Source of the DNA: Fibrobacteraceae bacterium
GTDB taxonomy: Bacteria > Fibrobacterota > Fibrobacteria > Fibrobacterales > Fibrobacteraceae
Assembly: GCA_021443045.1 (NCBI GenBank)
Contig: JABUUT010000018.1
Location: forward strand, 32,965-47,797
Reading direction: 5' to 3'
DNA: 14,833 nucleotides
Of this stretch, positions 8,158 through 13,885 are shown piece by piece (positions within the stretch are counted from its first letter, which is position 1; each line of letters starts with the position of its first letter). Made by a program: the position numbers and the translations under genes. The notes under the pieces are model-generated. The model saw nothing but the letters and a program-made list of their open reading frames with translations, did no database searches and was not told the origin of the DNA.

Positions 8158-8166
8158 AATTTGTCA
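8152..8166. repeat. 15-bp palindrome overlapping the sbcDC -35 element
   Basis: TGACAAA and TTTGTCA flank a single central A, giving a perfect 7-bp inverted repeat. It covers the putative -35 hexamer of sbcDC, where a repressor dimer could bind. It does not resemble the LexA-box pattern I recall for Fibrobacter (TGCNC...GTGCA). It could also arise by chance in AT-rich DNA. Confidence 0.45.
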
Positions 8167-8168
8167 AA

Positions 8169-8196
8169 TAAAAAAAGACATCTCAAAAGAGATGCC
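8169..8196 (-). terminator. Intrinsic terminator of the tRNA/lipoprotein unit
   Basis: On the minus strand a 6-bp stem (CATCTC at 8189-8194, GAGATG at 8179-8184) with loop TTTT can be extended by a G-U pair. It is followed by C and then seven T residues. It lies about 30 bases beyond the lipoprotein stop codon, between that gene and sbcD. This is the clearest intrinsic terminator in the window. Confidence 0.85.
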
Positions 8197-8225
8197 GTTC
8201 AATTTTTGTGAGACTCTATAATTTT

Positions 8226-8657
8226 TTATCGTGGCTTGCGAACCCCAGCTGCTTCAAATGCTGGAATGTTCTTTGGTTCAGGAAGAGCAACGTCGTTAAT
8301 CCAGTTATACTCGGCCAAGCCAGCCAATCCAAGGCGGGCGCAAAGCTGATCACGAGCCACATTGTAGGCATTGACAATCTGCACTTTTTCATTATCCTTG
8401 GACTTCTCAATTTTTTCAGACCAGGTTACGCCCAGTTCTACCAATGCTGCACTAGCCTTTGCATAGAGCTTTGCCTTTTCTACCGTAATGGCCTTGTCTG
8501 CTGGCGGCTCAAAGGCATCCACCTTCACTATGGGAACCTGCTTTGGGGACAAAGCTTGTTCCACAGGAGCATCAATCTTTGTTTCTTCTTCAGTTTCACA
8601 GGAAACAAAAAGAGAGGCCAACGCCAATACCGATACAAAAAGAATTCGTTTTGACAT
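8226..8657 (-). CDS. Small lipoprotein of unknown function
   Basis: A 143-residue protein with a type II signal peptide: basic 'MSKR', a hydrophobic core, and lipobox 'FVSC' with the lipidated cysteine at residue 20. An acidic and proline-containing linker follows to about residue 55. The rest (about 57-125) looks helical and ends in 'AGLAEYNWINDV', faintly like the 'GL...YN.I' end of DUF4168; I do not press that resemblance. The residue after the cysteine is E, so outer-membrane rather than inner-membrane retention is plausible. The ATG at 8657 has a GAGG ribosome-binding site 5 bases away. The gene starts 24 bases after the 3' end of a tRNA and has its own terminator downstream, so tRNA and mRNA probably share a transcript. 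Confidence 0.85.
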   Translation of the reverse strand: MSKRILFVSVLALASLFVSCETEEETKIDAPVEQALSPKQVPIVKVDAFEPPADKAITVEKAKLYAKASAALVELGVTWSEKIEKSKDNEKVQIVNAYNVARDQLCARLGLAGLAEYNWINDVALPEPKNIPAFEAAGVRKPR

Positions 8658-8681
8658 AATAGCCTCTTCTCTGAAATGTAA

Positions 8682-8755
8682 TAGCGGCTTAGGGATTTGA
8701 ACCCCAGACCTGCGGATTATGATTCCGTCGCTCTAACCAGCTGAGCTAAGCCGCC
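8682..8755 (-). tRNA. tRNA with CAT anticodon, probably elongator Met
   Basis: A 74-base cloverleaf: a 7-bp acceptor stem (GGCGGCT with AGCCGCT), D-arm GCTC/GAGC, anticodon loop ATCATAA with CAT at 8719-8721, variable loop AGGTC, T-loop TTCAAAT and discriminator A. The acceptor begins with G1-T72, a wobble also found in Bacillus elongator tRNA-Met as I recall it. The anticodon stem has an A-C mismatch at its first position (27-43). No CCA is encoded. A CAT anticodon could also be the lysidine-modified tRNA-Ile2; the acceptor favours Met. It lacks the three G-C pairs next to the anticodon loop that mark an initiator tRNA. Confidence 0.93.
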
Positions 8756-8800
8756 AATTTGTACCCAAATTTAGTTAGAAAATGGCAAAAAAACAAGGGA

Positions 8801-9544
8801 TTACTTAAAATAAACAGAAGTTTTAAGTTCTTTTTTGCCCCACTCAATAATTCTCCATCCAGGATTCGTACTTTTTAATTTGAAAACAGGAGCAGATGGT
8901 TCAATCTGCATTTGGGTAGATGGTGTTACATGAACCTTTTGGCGGCCAATAGAAATCTCGAACTCGCAGTGGTAGTGTCCTGTAAAAATATGGGTGAGGT
9001 TCGGAATTTCTGCCAAAGCCTTCTGTACTTCATCAATGTTTTTTAAGGAATACTTTGAATCCATAAACTGGTGGTTGCAAAGGCAAGGCGGATGATGAAG
9101 GAACAGTATGACTTCATCATCAATTTTGTCACATTCCTTTTTTAACCAATCAAGCTGTTCGGCAGACACAGTACCATTGGCACTGTCGATTAAAAAGATG
9201 GACCTGCCCCCGATGTCGTACCTGTAATAGCATTTTCCATTGTGAACCTTGTCTCTTAAATCAAAATGTTTTTTCATCACTTCAATTCGGTCGTGGTTTC
9301 CTGGAATAACGCAATAAGGAATAGTCAGTTTCTTGAGCTCTTCAAGAATGTAGTCGTATGCCCCTGGTTCTGCATCTTCGTTGGCTAGGTCACCAGAAAG
9401 AATCAACAGGTCAATTCCCTCCATAGTCGGAGACGTGAGGGCCGCCATAAAGTTGGCTCTCACATCGATACCCTGAACAAGATCGTCGTCTTCTCCAACA
9501 TGGATATCGCTTATCTGACCTATTTTTAATTCTTTTATTGACAT
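8801..9544 (-). CDS. CpdA-like calcineurin-type metallophosphoesterase
   Basis: A 247-residue cytoplasmic protein resembling class III cyclic nucleotide phosphodiesterases (CpdA, Rv0805). The motifs are in order: D13/H15 (SDIH), D52 (SGDL), GNHD at 82-85, H150/H151 (LHHPP) and GHYH at 189-192. 'PSTQMQ' follows where CpdA proteins have their substrate-side loop. No signal peptide is visible. The ATG at 9544 has no obvious Shine-Dalgarno. A good promoter lies about 75 bases upstream. It ends 45 bases before the tRNA. Hydrolysis of 3',5'-cAMP is likely but not provable: related enzymes cleave other phosphodiesters. Confidence 0.88.
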   Translation of the reverse strand: MSIKELKIGQISDIHVGEDDDLVQGIDVRANFMAALTSPTMEGIDLLILSGDLANEDAEPGAYDYILEELKKLTIPYCVIPGNHDRIEVMKKHFDLRDKVHNGKCYYRYDIGGRSIFLIDSANGTVSAEQLDWLKKECDKIDDEVILFLHHPPCLCNHQFMDSKYSLKNIDEVQKALAEIPNLTHIFTGHYHCEFEISIGRQKVHVTPSTQMQIEPSAPVFKLKSTNPGWRIIEWGKKELKTSVYFK

Positions 9545-9617
9545 AGAGTTACAAAAGAAATATAGTCTTTGTATACATAAAAGAGTAACAGGTGTTTGTA
9601 TTTATTTCCTACTTGTG

Positions 9618-9647
9618 ATTATAGTCAAACCACAGCTAAGTTTTCAA
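9618..9647 (-). promoter_or_regulatory. Sigma70-like promoter of the phosphoesterase gene
   Basis: On the minus strand, TTGAAA (9642-9647) and a perfect TATAAT (9618-9623) are separated by 18 bases. Transcription would start near 9611, giving a leader of about 67 bases before the ATG at 9544. This is the best -35/-10 match I find in the window. Confidence 0.6.
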
Positions 9648-9715
9648 TACATCTCGGTGGGTATTTTGTTGTTTAATGTTTAAAATTCGGCTTCAACATT
9701 TATCAACGTTCAAAG

Positions 9716-9821
9716 TAGTGAATAGATTTCAAACTTTCAACATTTCCAGCTTTTCTGTTAAGATTTGCATCTTATTGATTGTCAGCTATATACATTTACA
9801 ATTACCAAATTCTATTCACTA
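9716..9821. repeat. 11-bp inverted repeat flanking 84 bases
   Basis: TAGTGAATAGA at 9716-9726 is the exact reverse complement of TCTATTCACTA at 9811-9821. The arms are AT-rich and separated by 84 bases. They could pair in RNA from either strand, or be the remains of a small mobile repeat. Confidence 0.5.
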
Positions 9822-9885
9822 TCAACGAGACTATTACTAATTACTACATATATATAAAAGACTATTTATATTAATAAGCCTGTGA

Positions 9886-10275
9886 TTAGAGCTTAACTTC
9901 CTTTGTTGGTTGAACTGGAGCAGCTGGTTTAGCGGCAGAAGCACCTGTACCCATCTGGCAGTTTCCCTGGAATGTGGCACCTTCCTGAATAATGAGTTGC
10001 TTTGTTTTGATGTTGCCTACAAACTGGGAGGAGCTTTCGAGAACCAGTTTTTCGGCACAGTCGATATTGCCTTTTACAGAACCTGCAATAACAGCAGATA
10101 CAGTCTTGATTTCGCCTTCTACAAAACCAGCCTTTTCAATAATGAGTTCGCCTTCTATATTGATGCTGCCGTTCACCTTGCCAGCCACGCGCACATCGCT
10201 GTTGCCGGAAATGTCACCTTTGAATGTGGTGGTGCTGCTAATCTGGGTGATCTCTTGTTCGCCGTTCTTTGCCAT
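9886..10275 (-). CDS. Bactofilin cytoskeletal protein
   Basis: A 129-residue bactofilin (formerly DUF583) that should polymerise without nucleotide into membrane-associated filaments. The core, about residues 14-105, shows the expected short beta-strand repeats with regular glycines ('GKVNGSINIEGELIIEKAG', 'IAGSVKGNID', 'VGNIKTKQLII'), forming a right-handed beta helix. The short polar head and Ala/Pro-rich tail are typical disordered ends. The ATG at 10275 follows an AAGGA ribosome-binding site about 8 bases upstream on the minus strand. It is 25 bases behind the M23 peptidase gene and is the last gene of the rsmG-parA-parB-M23 string. Bactofilin next to an M23 peptidase is a known pairing in cell-shape control. 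Confidence 0.95.
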   Translation of the reverse strand: MAKNGEQEITQISSTTTFKGDISGNSDVRVAGKVNGSINIEGELIIEKAGFVEGEIKTVSAVIAGSVKGNIDCAEKLVLESSSQFVGNIKTKQLIIQEGATFQGNCQMGTGASAAKPAAPVQPTKEVKL

Positions 10276-10300
10276 ATTTTTTTCCTTTTTTGGCTTTGGG

Positions 10301-11104
10301 TTAATAGTTGAAGAAAGTTTCCGGATTCTGGTAATAGTCCAACTTCATTATGGTATAGTGAAGATGGGGTCCGGAAGAAGACTTGCCTGTGCTTCCAACG
10401 GTACCTATCACATCGCCCTTCTTAACATTTCTTCCTTTTTTTGTTTTAAGTTCTTTTAAATGAGAATAGCTAGTTTTGTAGCCGTTCTTATGGTCTATAA
10501 TTATAGTATTTCCTAATTCCTTGTCATTGGCTGCGGATTCAACTACACCGCTTGCAGTGGCAAAAACAGGGTTTCCCATGGAAGCAGCAATATCAGTGCC
10601 CAAATGTTCATTTTCTCTAGAGAACTTTTTGCTGATAATGCCGATTGTAGGTATAATGTCGGGGGTGTGCTCCAACCTTGCTTTTTCTTCAGCAGACTGC
10701 CAGCCATGAACACCTTCAAAATCCACATTGATTTTTTCGGAGGGAGTGTGGGCAAAGCGGTTTCTGTCAATGATGGTGTTGATTTTGTTGGAATCGTTTT
10801 CAAGGTAGGTTTCAAAAATGTTCTGGATTTTATGTTCCAGAACCCATAATGAATCCAGTCTTGAAAAAAGTTCTTCATAATTGGCCTGCTTTTTTACCAA
10901 CTGGGCATTTGTCACCTTCATTTTTTCAAATCGAATAAGGGAGGTGTTAATTTTTCCTATGTGTATAATGAATACAACAAGAAAAATTATAAACAGGCAT
11001 GACGCAATTTTTCCAAGGAAAAACCATTTTGTGGAAATCCGGAACTGCTTCGTCTTTTGGGAGTTTTCCGGAATAATCTGTATTGTGTAATATTTCTTAG
11101 ACAC
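10301..11104 (-). CDS. Membrane-anchored M23 (LytM-type) endopeptidase
   Basis: A 267-residue inner-membrane protein with the catalytic domain in the periplasm, expected to cut peptidoglycan cross-bridges. A cytoplasmic 27-residue head is followed by a membrane segment at about 28-49 and a charged, probably coiled-coil stretch to about 110. The M23 domain fills the C-terminal third. Zinc ligands H167, D171 (HLGTD) and H249 (HLH at 247-249) and the catalytic H215 (YSHL) are all present, so it should be active rather than an EnvC-like adaptor. The start is GTG at 11104; its G is shared with the TAG stop of parB, implying coupled translation. The architecture matches bactofilin-associated M23 proteins such as LmdC and Csd1 types. 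Confidence 0.93.
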   Translation of the reverse strand: MSKKYYTIQIIPENSQKTKQFRISTKWFFLGKIASCLFIIFLVVFIIHIGKINTSLIRFEKMKVTNAQLVKKQANYEELFSRLDSLWVLEHKIQNIFETYLENDSNKINTIIDRNRFAHTPSEKINVDFEGVHGWQSAEEKARLEHTPDIIPTIGIISKKFSRENEHLGTDIAASMGNPVFATASGVVESAANDKELGNTIIIDHKNGYKTSYSHLKELKTKKGRNVKKGDVIGTVGSTGKSSSGPHLHYTIMKLDYYQNPETFFNY

Positions 11105-12045
11105 TATCTTTCCATTAGTTCCTGAATGCGGGTTAAATCATCCATTGAGTAATAGTTGATGACAATGGTTCCTTTTGACTGGTCAGACCCACTTGGATTT
11201 AAAGATACCTTTGTTCCAAAGTAAGTTTCCATGGCCGATTCAAAACGTTTCATGTCGGCGCTGAGTTCTGGCTTTTCTTTTTGAGATTTCTGTTCGGCTT
11301 CCGGTTTTTCTTCGGAATCTTCAGGTTTAGTTTCTTGTGTAACATCGCCACGAAGCAGGGCTTCCGCATCACGAACGCTCAATCCTTTTTCAATGATGAT
11401 TTTGGCAATGGCCTCTGGGTCTTTTACCCCATCGCCACATAGTGTGCGGGCAGCACCGGAAGAGAGTTTTCCTTCGCGAACCCAGTTTTTTACCTGTTCT
11501 GGCAGTTTTAAAAGTCTAAGTGCGTTTGAAATGGAGGAACGGGATTTACCAACATTTTTTGCCAAATCCTCATGGGTGTAGCCGTGATTATCAATGAGTT
11601 GTTGATAGGATTCTGCAATTTCAATAGCATTCAAATCCACACGCTGAATATTTTCTATAAGAGCCCATTCGTTCATCACCTTTTCGGAAAGGTTCTCAAA
11701 AACCTGGGCTTTAATAGTTGTCATTCCCGCCAGACGGCTGGCGCGGGTGCGGCGTTCACCACTAATAATCTGGTAGCGGCCTTCTACTTTTCTAACAGCA
11801 ATAGGCTGAATAAGACCATGAATCTTGATGGTTTCGGCCAGGTCGGAAAGTTCTTCTTCGCTAAAATGTTTACGAGGTTGGTAAGGGTTTGGATCCACAA
11901 GGTCCAAACTGATTTCCACAATTCGGGACTTGTCATCTTGGATGTTTGTGTTCACATTTTCATTTTCAACAGGTGCAGCGTTAAAATCGTGATCCTTAAG
12001 GATTGCGGCCAAACCGCGACCCAGTGCAAGGGCTTTTTTTCCCAT
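11104..12045 (-). CDS. parB: Chromosome partitioning protein ParB
   Basis: A 313-residue ParB/Spo0J, the CTP-dependent clamp that loads at parS and spreads. The N-terminus has the ParA-stimulating stretch 'LGRGLAAIL' (residues 8-16). Next come NPYQPR at 53-58 and the CTP-binding GERR at 96-99. 'ENIQRVDLNAIE' and a helix-turn-helix (about 160-190, 'SRSSISNALRLLKLP') read parS. An acidic, low-complexity linker (about 225-255) leads to the C-terminal dimerisation domain. The ATG at 12045 has an AAGGA ribosome-binding site about 6 bases upstream. The 16-base gap from parA and the 1-base overlap with the M23 gene indicate one transcript. Confidence 0.97.
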   Translation of the reverse strand: MGKKALALGRGLAAILKDHDFNAAPVENENVNTNIQDDKSRIVEISLDLVDPNPYQPRKHFSEEELSDLAETIKIHGLIQPIAVRKVEGRYQIISGERRTRASRLAGMTTIKAQVFENLSEKVMNEWALIENIQRVDLNAIEIAESYQQLIDNHGYTHEDLAKNVGKSRSSISNALRLLKLPEQVKNWVREGKLSSGAARTLCGDGVKDPEAIAKIIIEKGLSVRDAEALLRGDVTQETKPEDSEEKPEAEQKSQKEKPELSADMKRFESAMETYFGTKVSLNPSGSDQSKGTIVINYYSMDDLTRIQELMER

Positions 12046-12061
12046 AATAATTCCTTACTCC

Positions 12062-12847
12062 CTATTTGTCTTTGTTAAGAATTTCTTCTGCAAGTTTCAT
12101 GTATGACTTTGAACCTGTGCTCTGCACATCGTACAAAATAACGGGCTTTCCATGAGATGGAGCCTCACCCAGCTTTGTATTGCGAGGAATGACAGTTTGG
12201 AAAACAGTGTCGGAAAGGTTTTCACGAACTTCTTCGGCAACCTGTCTGCACAAGCTCAGTTGGGTATTGAACATGGTAAGAAGGGCACCTTCTATTTTCA
12301 AGTTGCTGTTCAGATTTTTCTGAACTTCCCGAATGGTCTTGAAAAGTTCGGTCATACCCTGTAGGGCATAATATTCACATTGCACTGGAATAAGCACGCT
12401 GGTGGCAGCAGTAAGCACATTCAATGTTAGCAGGTTCAAACTTGGAGGAGCATCGATAATGATGAATTCAAATGCCTGTTTCAGCACATTCATAACTCTT
12501 TCCAAACGACGCTCACGGCTCATGGCATTGACCAACTCAATTTCCATGGAAGCCAAGTCCGGGCCTGCGGCAATTAACTTAAGGTATTCCAGGGAAGTGT
12601 CCAAAATAGCGTCTTTTATATTTTCATAAGTGACGTTGTCTGGATTTTCGGCAAGGTTCAATATTTCATGGATATCCACGTCTTGGGTTTCGTTAAATCC
12701 GAGACCTTGGGATGCGTTTCCTTGAGGGTCCATGTCTATCAACAATGTTTTCTTTTCCAATGCGGCAAAACTGGCAGCCAAATTGACGGCCGTAGTCGTT
12801 TTGCCTACACCACCTTTTTGGTTGCATATCGCAATAACTTTACTCAT
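12062..12847 (-). CDS. parA: Chromosome partitioning ATPase ParA/Soj
   Basis: A 261-residue MinD/ParA-family ATPase that binds the nucleoid as an ATP dimer and is released by ParB. The deviant Walker A KGGVGKTT is at residues 11-18 with the signature lysine K11. The A' motif 'LIDMDPQGNAS' follows at 36-46, and the Walker B 'FIIIDAPPSL' lies near residue 115. There is no N-terminal DNA-binding extension, so this is the chromosomal Soj type rather than a plasmid P1-type ParA. The ATG at 12847 has GAGG 6 bases upstream and overlaps the rsmG stop as ATGA. It precedes parB, with a parS-like site nearby. Confidence 0.97.
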   Translation of the reverse strand: MSKVIAICNQKGGVGKTTTAVNLAASFAALEKKTLLIDMDPQGNASQGLGFNETQDVDIHEILNLAENPDNVTYENIKDAILDTSLEYLKLIAAGPDLASMEIELVNAMSRERRLERVMNVLKQAFEFIIIDAPPSLNLLTLNVLTAATSVLIPVQCEYYALQGMTELFKTIREVQKNLNSNLKIEGALLTMFNTQLSLCRQVAEEVRENLSDTVFQTVIPRNTKLGEAPSHGKPVILYDVQSTGSKSYMKLAEEILNKDK

Positions 12848-13518
12848 TCGTTACCTCGAGTGACAAAAGCGTAAACTTGGTCTTCCTGGGGAAGAGTATA
12901 CTTGGTAATATTTATATTAGGGTCGCCCAACAAATTTTCTACATTGTTGAAGCTTTTTAGAGTTGCAAAAATTCCCTTTGGCTTTAGAGCCACCTTTGCC
13001 CGTTCCCAGTCATTTTCAAAAGTGGAAAGGGCTCTGCAGCTAATAAAATCTAAATTGGAAAGTTCTGAAGTTTCAAAGCGTTTGCCAACCACGGTCAAAT
13101 TTTTTAGGCCCAAATTTTGAGCTGCCGATTGCATAAAGAGAACCCTCTTTGTTCTAGGCTCCACTGCATAAAAATGGATGTTGGGTAAAACGATGGCTAA
13201 AGGAAATACAGGGCATCCTCCGCCGGAACCCATATCAGCCCAACAAAGATTTTCGGTGTTGGCAAAATTTTTACCTATATATATATAGGGAATCAGGGAG
13301 TCGGTAATGTGCCTTGATAAAAACTTTTCAGCATCTTTCTTTGAAATGAGATTCTGGTTTTCATTTTCTTCAACAACCAAATCAGCATATTCAAAGAGCT
13401 TGTCCAATGTATTTTCGGACAAGATAACATTATGAGTAGCAAGAAATTTGCTAAGCAAATTCTGTTGTTGGAAATCTTCTGATGGTTTCACGTGGAACAA
13501 TTTAGTTTTTGTTTCCAC
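12844..13518 (-). CDS. rsmG: 16S rRNA (guanine-527-N7)-methyltransferase RsmG
   Basis: A 224-residue SAM-dependent methyltransferase (formerly GidB) that modifies G527 of 16S rRNA. The SAM loop 'DMGSGGGCP' starts at D95, followed by 'FPLAI' and 'AVEPRTKRVLFMQ'. 'ISCRALS' marks the typical catalytic-side motif, and 'RHITDSL' (69-75) is also family-typical. The first in-frame start is GTG at 13518 with no Shine-Dalgarno. TTG at 13500 would give 'MFHVKPSED', the same opening seen in other rsmG proteins whose first codons contain parS, and may be the true start. It leads the parA-parB string, which it overlaps by 4 bases. The neighbouring mnmG found in many genomes is not in this window. Confidence 0.95.
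   Translation of the reverse strand: METKTKLFHVKPSEDFQQQNLLSKFLATHNVILSENTLDKLFEYADLVVEENENQNLISKKDAEKFLSRHITDSLIPYIYIGKNFANTENLCWADMGSGGGCPVFPLAIVLPNIHFYAVEPRTKRVLFMQSAAQNLGLKNLTVVGKRFETSELSNLDFISCRALSTFENDWERAKVALKPKGIFATLKSFNNVENLLGDPNINITKYTLPQEDQVYAFVTRGNE
13484..13499. promoter_or_regulatory. parS: parS-like ParB-binding site
   Basis: The 16-mer GGTTTCACGTGGAACA matches the Bacillus-type parS (TGTTTCACGTGAAACA) at 14 of 16 positions, with the central CACGTG intact. The right half, read as its reverse complement TGTTCCAC, equals the Pseudomonas-type half site. It lies within the first codons of rsmG, about 640 bases upstream of the parA start. It is the only such site I found in the window. 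Confidence 0.8.
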
Positions 13519-13879
13519 AAAAAGGTAAATTTGAGAATGGGGTAAAATGAAAATAATTAAGAAAGTTGTGGATATTTTTTTAGTATTTGTTGAAAAGATT
13601 GTGATAGAATTTTTTTTAAGGGTTGCGTGGTGAACGATTTAGGGTGGCAGTTCATGGTGCCTTCATATTCAATCTTGCCATTTTATATTAAGATGGTGAC
13701 CTTTCAAAGCTGTCATTCTGAAGGTTGTAAACCGTGAAAAATCCATTCGGCGAGGTTGAAGGGTTCAATATGGATTCTTCCTCTACGAGGATAATTCGAC
13801 TAAGGCAATAAGTTTCCAAGTTTCATTTAGAATCTTTGAGCCTCCAGAATGACCTGCTCCATAAATGTGGGTGGGTTGT
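13519..13879. other. Gene-free stretch upstream of rsmG
   Basis: These 361 bases are AT-rich near rsmG (13519-13630) and repeat-derived further on (13711-13853). They hold a DnaA-box-like sequence at 13567-13575, a possible 28-codon reading frame on the plus strand (13547-13633), and the inverted-repeat element. The rsmG operon promoter must lie here, but no -35/-10 pair stands out. No other gene is seen. Confidence 0.6.
13711..13853. repeat. Inverted-repeat intergenic element of the GTCATTCTGA type
   Basis: The ends GTCATTCTGAAGG (13712-13724) and CCTCCAGAATGAC (13841-13853) are inverted copies with one mismatch. Inside is a second inverted pair, ATCCAT and ATGGAT, about 25 bases apart. Many bacterial genomes carry palindromic intergenic repeats with GTCATTCTGA ends and AATCC cores. 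No transposase is encoded, so this is a non-autonomous or RNA-hairpin repeat. A related fragment lies at the end of the window. Confidence 0.65.
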
Positions 13880-13885
13880 TTATGG
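13859..13885 (-). terminator. Weak hairpin across the stop codon of the secreted-protein gene
   Basis: CCATAAA (13859-13865) and TTTATGG (13879-13885) form a perfect 7-bp inverted repeat with a 13-base loop. It covers the stop codon at 13880-13882. There is no T-tract after it on the minus strand, so a terminator role is only a guess; it may simply stabilise the mRNA end. Confidence 0.25.

Larger units (their letters stand above)
9545..9885. other. Gene-free AT-rich stretch with promoter and repeats
   Basis: These 341 bases hold no convincing open reading frame. They contain the leader and promoter of the phosphoesterase gene, an 11-bp perfect inverted repeat (9716-9726 with 9811-9821), and two direct repeats: TTCAACATTT at 9692-9701 and 9736-9745, and TATCAACG at 9701-9708 and 9820-9827. 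I see no GC-rich hairpin terminator after the bactofilin stop. Confidence 0.6.

Noticed and set aside
8682..8755. tRNA as an attachment site for an integrated element
   Set aside because: There is no integrase, no phage-like gene and no repeated copy of the tRNA 3' end in the window.
8756..8771. AATTTG-TACC-CAAATT dyad just upstream of the tRNA
   Set aside because: It is a 6-bp AT-rich stem with no T-tract. It could be part of the promoter region, but nothing separates it from chance.
13711..13853. CRISPR or transposon reading of the inverted-repeat element
   Set aside because: It has no regularly spaced direct repeats, no transposase frame and no clear target-site duplication.
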